NCBI RefSeq assembly: GCF_005116645.1 | Contig: NZ_SWCM01000009.1 | Location: 1-64,000 of the forward strand | Direction: 5' to 3' | Source: Desulfopila sp. IMCC35006 | GTDB lineage: Bacteria > Desulfobacterota > Desulfobulbia > Desulfobulbales > Desulfocapsaceae | DNA length: 64,000 bases | Shown here: positions 26,423-33,772 of the stretch, one piece after another | Layout: every line of letters starts with the position of its first letter | Numbering within the stretch: the stretch's first letter is position 1 | Position numbers and translations under genes: made by a program | Notes under the pieces: generated by a model | Databases searched by the model: none | What the model was told of the DNA's origin: nothing | Seen by the model: only the letters and a program-made list of their open reading frames with translations

Positions 26423-27088
26423 TTACGCTTTTTTGCTGAAGCGCTTGCGGGAATAACCGACCAAACCAGCAAGCCCTATACCAATCAACAGGGTGGCAGC
26501 TGGTTCTGGGATGGTAACTTTCACATTATCTATACCAACAGAAGAAGTTGTCCCCTCTCCATACTGTATCAGTTTGAACATTACATCTGCATTGTTACTA
26601 GTAAATGCAGAAATGTTGACGGTCTGATTGATTGTACCGAAGACAATACCGTTATCAGCAATCTCATATGACCCATTGGTAATTAGGTCCTGAAAGGTAA
26701 TTGTTAAGGGAGTTGCCCCCTGTTTACTTACTAAAGACAAAAATTCATCATATCCTGAACTGGTAAAATCAGTATATCTAAAGGCATAGTTAAAAGAGAT
26801 GGTGAGGGTGTCATAACCGCTAACAGAAAAACTTTGTTCTAAAATTGCTGGAAGACTATCGTCACCACCATGACCTAAGAGAGCATAGTTGCCATTCATG
26901 CCTTGCGATGTGATAAATGGCGATGAAGAAGTATAACTAAGACCTGCATTCGCTAATACAACATCACCTGTAACAGTCCAAGGTAATCCTAATCCGCCAT
27001 TAAAATTATCATCAATAACAATTGTAGCACTTGCACTACCAACCATTCCAAAAACCAGCATCATTGCACATAAACAAATTTTTTTCAT
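26423..27088 (-). CDS. PEP-CTERM sorting-domain protein 2
   Basis: A 221-aa exported protein with a signal peptide (about 1-21, LCAMMLVFGMVGSASA). The beta-rich middle has a jelly-roll-like pattern (LEQSFSVSGYDTLTISFNYA, SSVGIDNVKVT) seen in many PEP-CTERM proteins of unknown role. It ends in the sorting signal IPEPAATLLIG, hydrophobic helix, then YSRKR. It should be an exosortase substrate. A sigma-54 promoter lies at 27150-27166, about 63 bp before the ATG, the same distance as for PEP-CTERM gene 1. Confidence 0.9.
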   Translation of the reverse strand: MKKICLCAMMLVFGMVGSASATIVIDDNFNGGLGLPWTVTGDVVLANAGLSYTSSSPFITSQGMNGNYALLGHGGDDSLPAILEQSFSVSGYDTLTISFNYAFRYTDFTSSGYDEFLSLVSKQGATPLTITFQDLITNGSYEIADNGIVFGTINQTVNISAFTSNNADVMFKLIQYGEGTTSSVGIDNVKVTIPEPAATLLIGIGLAGLVGYSRKRFSKKA

Positions 27089-27149
27089 TTTTATCTCTTT
27101 CTTGGGTTGAGGTTATCATGATCTACTGTGATCTAGTTAAACCATTAAG

Positions 27150-27166
27150 AGCAAATTCGATGCCAT
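27150..27166 (-). promoter_or_regulatory. Sigma-54 promoter of PEP-CTERM gene 2
   Basis: The minus strand reads ATGGCATCGAATTTGCT, GG-N10-GC with a good TTGC at -12. Distance to the start codon is nearly the same as in PEP-CTERM gene 1. Confidence 0.78.
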
Positions 27167-27362
27167 ATTATCTATCTATTTAGAATTATATGTATTGTTT
27201 TTATTACAATTGTGCCTTTTTTTACCTATGTAAATTAATTCGACGATAAATTAACCCGTTTTGTTGCTTTAGTGCGCTATAAATGCTCAATGACGTCTGC
27301 AATCATCGACAATAGTCACACATTATACTAATATCACTAAAAATATCTCTTTAACGGGACAA

Positions 27363-27379
27363 TGTCGGAATATTTTACA
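27363..27379 (+). promoter_or_regulatory. Candidate PrsR box, copy 1
   Basis: TGTCGGAATATTTTACA, nearly identical to the sequence at 27630-27646 (shared TGTCGGAA-N-A-N-TTTACA). Both lie in the region between two divergent sigma-54 promoters, as expected of enhancer-type activator sites. Role is inferred. Confidence 0.5.
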
Positions 27380-27629
27380 GTTTGATTGTCAATTGCTTCA
27401 GAACCAGCACGACAGGAGGCAGCGAGATAAGTCTTGAAGAGGTTTTTTCTGACAAGACCAATCCAGTTGATTACTCAAGATTAACTGTTAAATTGTTATT
27501 CAACGGACTAAACCAAAGATACTGTAAAGAATGTCGACATCAAGTTTTGAGTTTTAGAGACTAATATTCCTGTTTTAGTAACTTAATTCATGAATTCATT
27601 TCGTTAGGGCTCATTGCGGGAAATTCCCC

Positions 27630-27646
27630 TGTCGGAAAAGTTTACA
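27630..27646 (+). promoter_or_regulatory. Candidate PrsR box, copy 2
   Basis: TGTCGGAAAAGTTTACA, about 80 bp upstream of the sigma-54 promoter at 27723, a normal distance for an RpoN activator site. See copy 1 at 27363. Confidence 0.5.
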
Positions 27647-27722
27647 TCTGATAAATCTATTGCTCGGCAAGATAAATCATAATTGTTTGTAATAGAAATG
27701 AAATTAAAGATTTTTTTGTTAG

Positions 27723-27739
27723 CTGGTTCGATATTTGCT
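27723..27739 (+). promoter_or_regulatory. Sigma-54 promoter of PEP-CTERM gene 3
   Basis: CTGGTTCGATATTTGCT, GG-N10-GC with TTGC at -12. The start codon is about 160 bp downstream, giving an unusually long leader of about 150 nt in which I see no gene. Confidence 0.72.
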
Positions 27740-27899
27740 TTTACTTGGAACAGGAGAATTAGGGCTATCGTCAGGAGAAACAATTATACTGATAGGTATT
27801 TCAGCGGATAAAATGATTGCAAGCTGAAACGCAAAGGTGGCTGTACCGAATGCAAGGGCAAACAACCAGCCATGAAATCACACATAAGGGGGAATCACG

Positions 27900-28598
27900 A
27901 TGAAAGGAAAGTTGATGGCAGTCTTAGCAATGGGAGTGCTTACACTTGGAACGGCGAGTTTGGCAACGGCGGACATGATTACCGGGTATCTGTATAGTGG
28001 TGTAACTATTGATGTTAGTGGTTCTGAAACGCAGGATTATAAAAATGCCCAGACTGCTCTTGTAAACATTGCTAATGCCAGTGCTGCCACTGGTTATACG
28101 GATGATTTCTATGTTGATAATATCGATTTTAGTGCCCCTTCTGGCACTACTCTTCTGACGTACTCCGCTTTTCTATCATCTGGATCTTCCAACAATCTAA
28201 CGGGTCTAGCCAACGCTAGCGCACTAATGACGACTGCTCATGATTCAGCAGACATATTCAGATTTGAGGGGGTAGCGAATTTCTCTTCGAATTTTTCTAT
28301 CTATCATGACGATGGTTTCGTATTGGAACTAATTAAAAATGGCAGTACCATATTTAAGTCCGCTTACACTGGTACCGATGCAGATAGCTCGTGGCCGACT
28401 GGTCCGGCTTATGAATATTTCACTGTTACTGAAGGCACTTATAATTTTGTCTTAACCTATGAGTCTTGGAACGGTAACCCAGAAGTTCTGAAAACGTCCG
28501 GGGTCACTTTTAAATCTGTCCCAGAGCCAGCCACTACGCTCCTTATAGGTTTAGGCCTGGCAGGTCTTGTTGGTTTTAGGATGAGAAAGAGGAATTAA
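27900..28598 (+). CDS. PEP-CTERM sorting-domain protein 3 (PA14-like)
   Basis: A 232-aa exported protein. Signal peptide about 1-24 (LAMGVLTLGTASLATA), and sorting signal VPEPATTLLIG, hydrophobic helix, FRMRKRN at the C-terminus. The central part with IYHDDGFVLELIKNGSTIF followed by YNFVLTYESWNG looks like a PA14-type carbohydrate-binding beta-sandwich, fitting a matrix protein that binds the polysaccharide. The start has a strong AAGGGGG ribosome site. It is divergent from PEP-CTERM gene 2 across an 811-bp region holding both sigma-54 promoters. Confidence 0.88.
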   Translation: MKGKLMAVLAMGVLTLGTASLATADMITGYLYSGVTIDVSGSETQDYKNAQTALVNIANASAATGYTDDFYVDNIDFSAPSGTTLLTYSAFLSSGSSNNLTGLANASALMTTAHDSADIFRFEGVANFSSNFSIYHDDGFVLELIKNGSTIFKSAYTGTDADSSWPTGPAYEYFTVTEGTYNFVLTYESWNGNPEVLKTSGVTFKSVPEPATTLLIGLGLAGLVGFRMRKRN

Positions 28599-28623
28599 TA
28601 CATTCCTTTAATTCGAAATACCG

Positions 28624-28658
28624 AGGCAGAGTCAGAAATGGCTCTGCCTTTGTTATTT
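28624..28658 (+). terminator. Rho-independent terminator after PEP-CTERM gene 3
   Basis: AGGCAGAG and CTCTGCCT form a perfect 8-bp stem around TCAGAAATGG, followed by TTTGTTATTTT. The stem sequence closely resembles the terminator of PEP-CTERM gene 1 (19316-19350). Confidence 0.85.
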
Positions 28659-28850
28659 TGCAGCATTCATCAAGCACACCTTCCTACCAGAACAGCCAAT
28701 TTTCAGTAATCACTACATAAGTTCCCTACCCCAAATTAGGCTCCTCATGGGCAATAAACACCCCCATAAGGTTTTCCTGATAAACCAACAACCCACCATA
28801 AAGCAATCCAGCAGTAATCACCACATTTTCGCCAATTTCTAACACCAGCA

Positions 28851-30218
28851 TCATGAGCTGGTATTTATATCATGCTTTTTCAGGAGATCGTGCAAGGTAG
28901 GTCGGCTTACCTCGAGCAGTTTTGCGGCCTGGCTGATATTATTGCCGCTTAAGGCCAGAGCCTGTTGGACAGCATTTTTTTCAGATGTATCCCGGGCTTC
29001 TTTTAAGGTAGTGAGTTTTTGTTCCTGCTCCTTGCCGGCTTGTTGATCGAGTCCGAGATCGGTTGAGGTGATACTGCTGTCCGTTGTGGTCCCCAACGCT
29101 CGCCTAATCCGGTTCTGCAGTTCACGGACATTACCCGGCCAGCTGTGCAGGGTCAGGGCGCTCATTGCCGAAGGAGTGAAAGAAAGCTGGCCCCGGCGCA
29201 TTGCACGTGCTTCCTCCTGGAGAAAATTGTGCGCCAGCAGCAGGATATCTTCCGGTCGCTCCTGCAGGTCGGGGATTCGCAGCGGCACGACATTGAGGCG
29301 ATAGAACAGGTCTTCACGAAAGGTTTTCTGCTGCACAGCCTCCTGCAGATTAATATTGGTCGCGGCAATGATGCGGACATCAAGTTGCAGGGTTTTCGCC
29401 CCACCAAGTCGCTCTATGGTCGATTCCTGGAGAAACCTGAGGATTTTCACCTGCAGCAGCAGAGGCAATTCGCCAATCTCATCGAGAAAAATAGTCCCGC
29501 CGTCAGCCAGCTCGAATTTACCGATCTGGCGACCTGTAGCCCCGGTAAAGGCCCCTTTCTCATGGCCGAACAGCTCGCTTTCCAGCAGGTTTTCCGGAAT
29601 CGCCCCGCAGTTGATGATGATCAGCGGCTTTTCTGCCCTCTTACTGAGACTATGTACCGCATGGGCCGCCATCTCTTTGCCGGTGCCGGTATTGCCCGTT
29701 ATCAACACCGGGTAGTCCGTTTTGCCGGCATTTCTTAGCCGTTCGAACACTTTATGCATCGCCGACGAGATGCCGATCATGCCGCAGAGTGAGCCGCTTT
29801 TGCTGCTTTGCAACTGCAGCCGGCGATTGGCATCTTCCAGTTCCTGGATCCTGAACGTGCGGGAAAGAATGATCTTGAGTATTTTCAGATCAATCGGTTT
29901 GGCATAAAAATCGGCAGCCCCGAGAGCGATGGCCTTAATTGCATTATTGTCTTCGGCATTGCCGGTTATGACAATGACTCTGGTATGGGGAGCAAGAGAC
30001 GCTATCTCTTCGAGGAGGGCAAAACCCTGCTGCGGGGTGTCAGGATAAGGCGGCAGACCTAAATCGAGGGTTGCTACCGGAAACAGACCAGAGGTAAGGA
30101 GCGGTTTCGCCTGCTCGGCATCAGAGGCGATAGTGATGTCATACTCTTCATCCAATCCCCAGCGCAGTTGTTTGGCTACCGATTTTTCATCTTCAATTAC
30201 CAGGAGTTTCTTTTTCAT
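28851..30218 (-). CDS. prsR: PEP-CTERM-box response regulator PrsR
   Basis: A 455-aa NtrC-type response regulator. The receiver domain (1-120) has the phospho-acceptor Asp in ATLDLGLPP near residue 52 and the conserved Lys in YAKPIDLK. The sigma-54 AAA+ domain (about 145-370) has Walker A GNTGTGKE, the sigma-54 contact motif GAFTGA, Walker B GGTIFLDEIGEL and the arginine finger region. A Fis-type HTH ends the protein (NISQAAKLLEVSRPTLHDLLKK). It would receive phosphate from PrsK and drive the three sigma-54 promoters found upstream of the PEP-CTERM genes here. Confidence 0.95.
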   Translation of the reverse strand: MKKKLLVIEDEKSVAKQLRWGLDEEYDITIASDAEQAKPLLTSGLFPVATLDLGLPPYPDTPQQGFALLEEIASLAPHTRVIVITGNAEDNNAIKAIALGAADFYAKPIDLKILKIILSRTFRIQELEDANRRLQLQSSKSGSLCGMIGISSAMHKVFERLRNAGKTDYPVLITGNTGTGKEMAAHAVHSLSKRAEKPLIIINCGAIPENLLESELFGHEKGAFTGATGRQIGKFELADGGTIFLDEIGELPLLLQVKILRFLQESTIERLGGAKTLQLDVRIIAATNINLQEAVQQKTFREDLFYRLNVVPLRIPDLQERPEDILLLAHNFLQEEARAMRRGQLSFTPSAMSALTLHSWPGNVRELQNRIRRALGTTTDSSITSTDLGLDQQAGKEQEQKLTTLKEARDTSEKNAVQQALALSGNNISQAAKLLEVSRPTLHDLLKKHDINTSS

Positions 30219-30281
30219 AGGCTGAGAACACTGCTAGGGGCTTTATTTTAAAAAAACCAGTTTGTCAGGGTTAATGTCAAT

Positions 30282-30410
30282 GGGGTCAAATCTTTATCCT
30301 TGACAGGTCTTCCTTATTTGTTCGAGAAATAATCCATATTTTATATCTTTTTGGGGCCTGCCACCAATTACTATCGAAAAAGAAGCTATCAAGGATAAAG
30401 ATTTGACCCC
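30282..30410. repeat. Inverted repeat pair, family D (GGGGTCAAATCTTTAT)
   Basis: GGGGTCAAATCTTTAT followed by CCTTGAC (30282-30304) is matched by its exact complement at 30390-30410. The pair could form a hairpin with a loop of about 85 nt between prsR and the UDP-sugar dehydrogenase gene. Further copies occur at 31826, 33009 and 33702. Confidence 0.85.
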
Positions 30411-30422
30411 ACCTTCCAACTC

Positions 30423-31709
30423 TCAAAGTCGCCAGAAATTAACATCTTTGTTTTGCATCTCTTCCATATCAAGCATTGATTTCACATCGATAATGCAACC
30501 ACCAGGTTTCAAAGTATCAATAAAATACTGGACTGACAGTTCGGCAAATTGCCTGTGAGGCACAGCAATGATAACAGCTCCCAGATCATGCAAGTCCTGC
30601 AATTTTGCAAGCTCAACTCCAGCATATTCAAGTGCCTGTTGCTGCGTTACCATTGGGTCATACACTATTGCCGGTATGCCATAGGATTTAAGCTCATCAA
30701 TAATATCCACAACCCTTGAGTTACGAAGGTCAGGGCAGTTTTCTTTGAATGTGAGGCCTAAGATTCCGACTTTGGAGCTTTTTATCTCAACGCCACCGTT
30801 CAACATCATCTTGACAGTCTTCTCGGCGATGAACTTGCCCATATTGTCATTGATACGCCGACCGGAAAGGATAACTTGTGGGGTATATCCCACAGATTCA
30901 GCTTTCCAGGTCAGATAATAGGGATCAACACCGATACAATGTCCACCGACGAGGCCTGGACGAAATGGCAGGAAGTTCCATTTTGAGCCAGCTGCCTTGA
31001 GGACATTGAGTGTATCAATCTCAAGTCGGTCGAAGATGATGGCCAGCTCATTAACCAGGGCAATATTGAGGTCACGCTGGGTATTTTCGATGACTTTTGC
31101 AGCTTCTGCCTCTTTGATGGAGGCTGCTTCAAAGACCCCGGCTTCTAAAATTGAAGCATATAACTGCGAGACAGCCTGGAGTGTATTGGGAGTGTCGCCG
31201 GAAACAACCTTGGTTATTTTGGTTAATGTATGCTCTTTATCACCCGGGTTAATTCTCTCCGGTGAGTAGCCGACGAAAAAATCCTGCTGCCAGGTGAGGC
31301 CTGACATTTCTTCTAAAATCGGTACACAAACATCCTCTGTTGCACCAGGGAAGACGGTGGACTCAAATATGACCGTGGCACCCTTTTTCATATTTGCCCC
31401 GGCGGTCCTGGTGGCGCTGGTCAAAGGGTGCAGATCCGGCTGGTTGGCTGAATCAATAGGTGTGGGGACTGCAACAATGATAAAATCGGCTGCAGCAAGG
31501 TCCTGCGCTTCAGAGGTGAATTGCAGATACCTGGCTGCAGTAAAGCCGGCCTCATCCACCTCGCCATTGCGATCTATCTTTTTGCGGTAGTTCTCAATAG
31601 CATCTTTCTTAATATCAAAACCGATGGTTCGATATTTCTGCCCGAAGGTTACGGCCAGAGGCAAGCCGACATAACCTAATCCTACCACACCTATAGTTTT
31701 ATCTAACAT
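30423..31709 (-). CDS. Nucleotide-sugar dehydrogenase (WbpA/TviB-like)
   Basis: A 428-aa UDP-sugar 6-dehydrogenase. The N-terminal NAD-binding motif is VVGLGYVGLPLAV (residues 8-20). The middle domain includes STVFPGATE near 120, SPERINPGD near 150 and the catalytic Cys in GLVGGHCIGVDPYYL near 250, and the C-terminal UDP-binding domain starts near 310. Sequence style fits UDP-GlcNAc/GalNAc dehydrogenases (WbpA, TviB, WecC) more than UDP-glucose dehydrogenases. It could feed the DegT aminotransferase and WbpD-like enzyme. Start chosen at MLDKTIG; a TTG three codons upstream is possible. Confidence 0.9.
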   Translation of the reverse strand: MLDKTIGVVGLGYVGLPLAVTFGQKYRTIGFDIKKDAIENYRKKIDRNGEVDEAGFTAARYLQFTSEAQDLAAADFIIVAVPTPIDSANQPDLHPLTSATRTAGANMKKGATVIFESTVFPGATEDVCVPILEEMSGLTWQQDFFVGYSPERINPGDKEHTLTKITKVVSGDTPNTLQAVSQLYASILEAGVFEAASIKEAEAAKVIENTQRDLNIALVNELAIIFDRLEIDTLNVLKAAGSKWNFLPFRPGLVGGHCIGVDPYYLTWKAESVGYTPQVILSGRRINDNMGKFIAEKTVKMMLNGGVEIKSSKVGILGLTFKENCPDLRNSRVVDIIDELKSYGIPAIVYDPMVTQQQALEYAGVELAKLQDLHDLGAVIIAVPHRQFAELSVQYFIDTLKPGGCIIDVKSMLDMEEMQNKDVNFWRL

Positions 31710-31825
31710 TGCTCTCAATATGCCATGGAGTTAAAGGGAGTTATCTTGAAATGAAAAACACAATGACTTATTGTATCACCGGTGAAATCATTTGCAAGGC
31801 AGGCTTTAAACTTTAACAGGGGATG

Positions 31826-31870
31826 GGGGTCAAATCTTTATGCTTGACACTTCTTGTTTATTCGTTCGAC
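31826..31870 (+). repeat. Family D repeat, left of VapBC-type module
   Basis: GGGGTCAAATCTTTAT, then GCTTGACACTTCTTGTTTAT and TCGTTCGAC. A partial direct copy of the second half lies at 32639-32667, and an inverted copy of the first half lies at 33009-33032. The toxin-antitoxin pair is thus boxed in by family D sequences. Confidence 0.75.
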
Positions 31871-31952
31871 GCCGGCCTTCTTGAAATGTTGACCATGTTG
31901 ACCAACTCAGCTACAATAGACTAACAATAGAAAATTGACAGGGAGGTGGGAG

Positions 31953-32195
31953 ATGATAGTAAATATTGCTGAAGCAAAAGCAAAATTATCTAAGCTTGTC
32001 GACATGGCATACCATGGTGAGAAAGTGGTGATATCCAAAAACAACCGTCCCTTGGTCGAACTTGTCATCTACGAACCCGAAGGCAAAAGAAAACTAGGCT
32101 TACTGAAAGGAAAGCTGACAGTACCGAAAAACATAATGGAGGAAGATCCCGATATCAATAAGATGTTTTATGACAGCGAAGACAAGAAATCGTGA
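31953..32195 (+). CDS. Type II antitoxin, Phd/YefM family
   Basis: An 80-aa DNA-binding antitoxin. MIVNIAEAKAKLSKLVDMAY is the typical Phd/YefM N-terminus, followed by GEKVVISKNNRPLVELV, the conserved core. The C-terminal acidic tail would wrap the toxin. Start at 31953 is set by GGGAGGTGGGAG just upstream. The stop overlaps the start of the PIN toxin gene by four bases, so the pair is co-translated. It should repress its own promoter. Confidence 0.9.
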   Translation: MIVNIAEAKAKLSKLVDMAYHGEKVVISKNNRPLVELVIYEPEGKRKLGLLKGKLTVPKNIMEEDPDINKMFYDSEDKKS

Positions 32196-32566
32196 TGAAG
32201 ATTATCATTGATACCCACATCTTCCTCTGGGCACTCGCAAGCCCTTCCAAAATTGAGACTCAAAAGCTCAACATACTGGAATCCCCAACGAATATAATCT
32301 ACGTCAGTTCCATCACTATTGCAGAGATTATGATCAAAGCCTCTATTGGCAAGTTACAGATCAATTTTGACCCTGTCGATCTTGCCAAGCAGAGCGGTTT
32401 TGAGCTTCTGGACTTCTCAGGACAGGACGCTCTTCAGTTAAAGGACTTGCCATTTCACCATCGAGATCCTTTTGATCGCATGCTTATATCTCAGAGTCTC
32501 ACTCTGAAATATCCACTCATGACAGATGATGTCAAAATTAAGCTATATGAATGTAAGGTGATCTGA
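32192..32566 (+). CDS. PIN-domain toxin (VapC-like ribonuclease)
   Basis: A 124-aa PIN ribonuclease. Catalytic acidic residues are visible: Asp in IIIDTHIFLWAL near residue 7, Glu in ITIAEIMIKASIG near 44, and Asp in HHRDPFDRMLISQS near 92-96. DTHIFLWAL marks the subgroup paired with Phd-type antitoxins. Full length and intact. It is translated from GTG (32192) or ATG (32195), overlapping the antitoxin gene. Confidence 0.9.
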   Translation: MMKIIIDTHIFLWALASPSKIETQKLNILESPTNIIYVSSITIAEIMIKASIGKLQINFDPVDLAKQSGFELLDFSGQDALQLKDLPFHHRDPFDRMLISQSLTLKYPLMTDDVKIKLYECKVI

Positions 32567-32665
32567 GCAATGGAGGGGGGCATTCACTTCGCCCAATTTT
32601 CAATCTCAAGCTGTGGGACTCTGTTGAAGTGCTTATCGTTTGACACTTCTTGCTTATTCCTTCGA

Positions 32666-32996
32666 TTAATACGCTGATTTTTTGATCTTTTTCAGCCCTG
32701 GCACGTAGACGTTTCCTGCCTTAACTGACGGTGGAATCATCTGCCTTATATTTTCTGCTCTCTCCGGATTATTGATTGCGAAATGTGATTACGACTAAAC
32801 CTCAGCTATATAGGGATATGAGATGCCCTTTGCACGGGACGCCATAAACCCATCCCTGGGGGCTTGACCGCAGCCATCCAGGCTGCGGAACACCCGTGCA
32901 AAGGGCACCTCATATCCCTCTGGACACCTTCTAAGCTGAACTTTAGTGGTAATCACATTGCGAAATGCTCTGGCCAGGCCTTGGCGATACTTTGTT
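32666..32996 (-). pseudogene. Unidentified gene remnant split by MITE copy 1
   Basis: If the MITE at 32785-32956 and one target copy are removed, the minus strand reads FFKQSIAKAWPEHFAINNPE, continuing through RAENIRQMIPPSVKAGN and VYVPGLKKIKKSAY to a stop at 32666. The upstream part is closed by stops, so only a C-terminal fragment of about 50 residues survives. I do not recognise the family. The restored frame across the insertion supports the predicted target duplication. Confidence 0.5.
32775..32966. mobile_element. MITE, family A copy 1, with 10-bp target duplication
   Basis: Element 32785-32956 (172 bp) flanked by ATTGCGAAAT at 32775-32784 and 32957-32966. Its ends are GTGATTACGACTAAA and, inverted, GTGATTACCACTAAA. 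Inside, GGGATATGAGATGCCC and its near-complement form long arms around a perfect stem CCGCAGCC/GGCTGCGG. It has no coding capacity. Copy 2 (35583-35756) lies in the opposite orientation and a degraded copy 3 at about 48020-48160. Confidence 0.9.
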
Positions 32997-33060
32997 TAAA
33001 GAATTAATGTCAGGGATAAAGATTTGACCTCGTTTTGACAAAACGTATAGCCATTGACTT

Positions 33061-33080
33061 TGTTATCATAAATGATAACA
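33061..33080. promoter_or_regulatory. Palindromic operator of higBA
   Basis: TGTTATCATAAATGATAACA is a perfect inverted repeat (9-bp arms, 2-bp centre) ending 7 bp before the toxin ATG. TTGAC-type -35 hexamers lie at 33035 and 33054. Its position suggests autorepression by the HigA-like antitoxin. Confidence 0.75.
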
Positions 33081-33087
33081 TTCAAAT

Positions 33088-33411
33088 ATGAACTGGCATA
33101 TCACTTTTTACAGCGAAAAGGTCGAGCAAGAGACATTATCCTTTCCACCGGGAATTTTAGCAAATTTCCTTCACTTGACAGAAATGATTGAAGAATTCGG
33201 CCCAGCGCTTGGCTTACCCTACACCAAAGCAATAGGTGAAGGGCTTTTTGAGATCAGAGCTAAAGGAAAAGAAGGAATTGGCCGAGCATTCTTTTGCACT
33301 GTTAAAGGCAAGGAGATAATTATCCTCCATTCATTTATAAAAAAATCCCAGAAAATACCAAAAAAAGAATTAGCAACGGCCAGGAAAAGACTGACAGAGG
33401 TGAAATCATGA
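33088..33411 (+). CDS. higB: HigB-like toxin (phage gp49-type RelE fold)
   Basis: A 107-aa mRNA interferase of the phage-derived Gp49/HigB-like group. The pattern PGILANFLHLTEMIEEFG then LPYTKAIGEGLFEIRAKG then GIGRAFFCTVKGKEIIILHSF then KKELATARKRL is standard, with the conserved ELR-type strand and Lys/Arg-rich C-terminus. The toxin precedes its antitoxin, the usual order for higBA. It overlaps the antitoxin start by four bases. The perfect palindrome just upstream is a likely operator. Confidence 0.9.
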   Translation: MNWHITFYSEKVEQETLSFPPGILANFLHLTEMIEEFGPALGLPYTKAIGEGLFEIRAKGKEGIGRAFFCTVKGKEIIILHSFIKKSQKIPKKELATARKRLTEVKS

Positions 33412-33695
33412 GAACATCATTAAAAGATTTCAAAAAGAAGGCTTTACAAAACCCTGAAGTTAAAAGCGAGTATGATCGCTTATCGTCGGCTTACGAACTG
33501 AGAAAGCAACTCATAAGAATTCGTAGAGATGCCGGTTTTACCCAGGAAGAACTCGCTGAGCTCCTGCACACAAAAAAGAGCAATATTTCCAGGCTTGAAA
33601 ATGTGAATTCAAAGATCTCTCCCAAACTATCAACTGTTGAGGAGTACGCACGGGCTGTTGGGTATAAACTTGAGATAAACTTCGTACCTCAATAA
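33408..33695 (+). CDS. higA: HigA-like XRE-family antitoxin
   Basis: A 95-aa antitoxin with an N-terminal helical extension and a central XRE helix-turn-helix (LIRIRRDAGFTQEELAELLH, then KKSNISRLENVNSKISPKLS). It would bind the HigB-like toxin and repress the operon via the palindrome at 33061-33080. Intact and translationally coupled to the toxin. A family D repeat begins 7 bp after its stop. Confidence 0.92.
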   Translation: MRTSLKDFKKKALQNPEVKSEYDRLSSAYELRKQLIRIRRDAGFTQEELAELLHTKKSNISRLENVNSKISPKLSTVEEYARAVGYKLEINFVPQ

Positions 33696-33701
33696 TACGT
33701 C

Positions 33702-33745
33702 GGGGTCAAATCTTGGATTGTTCCCATGCGGTGCATGGGAACCAG
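33702..33745. repeat. Family D fragment fused to family C hairpin
   Basis: GGGGTCAAATCTT (33702-33714) is followed directly by the hairpin GTTCCCATGC-G-GTGCATGGGAAC (33720-33742). The hairpin lies between convergent higBA and the sulfurylase/kinase gene and could act as a bidirectional terminator. Confidence 0.7.
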
Positions 33746-33772
33746 GTAGAAAAAATTTGCCCCCACTTTCCT

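Noticed and set aside
27382-27564. Small plus-strand open frame in the PEP-CTERM divergent region
   Set aside because: It lacks a ribosome site and family resemblance, and overlaps a region with regulatory signals.
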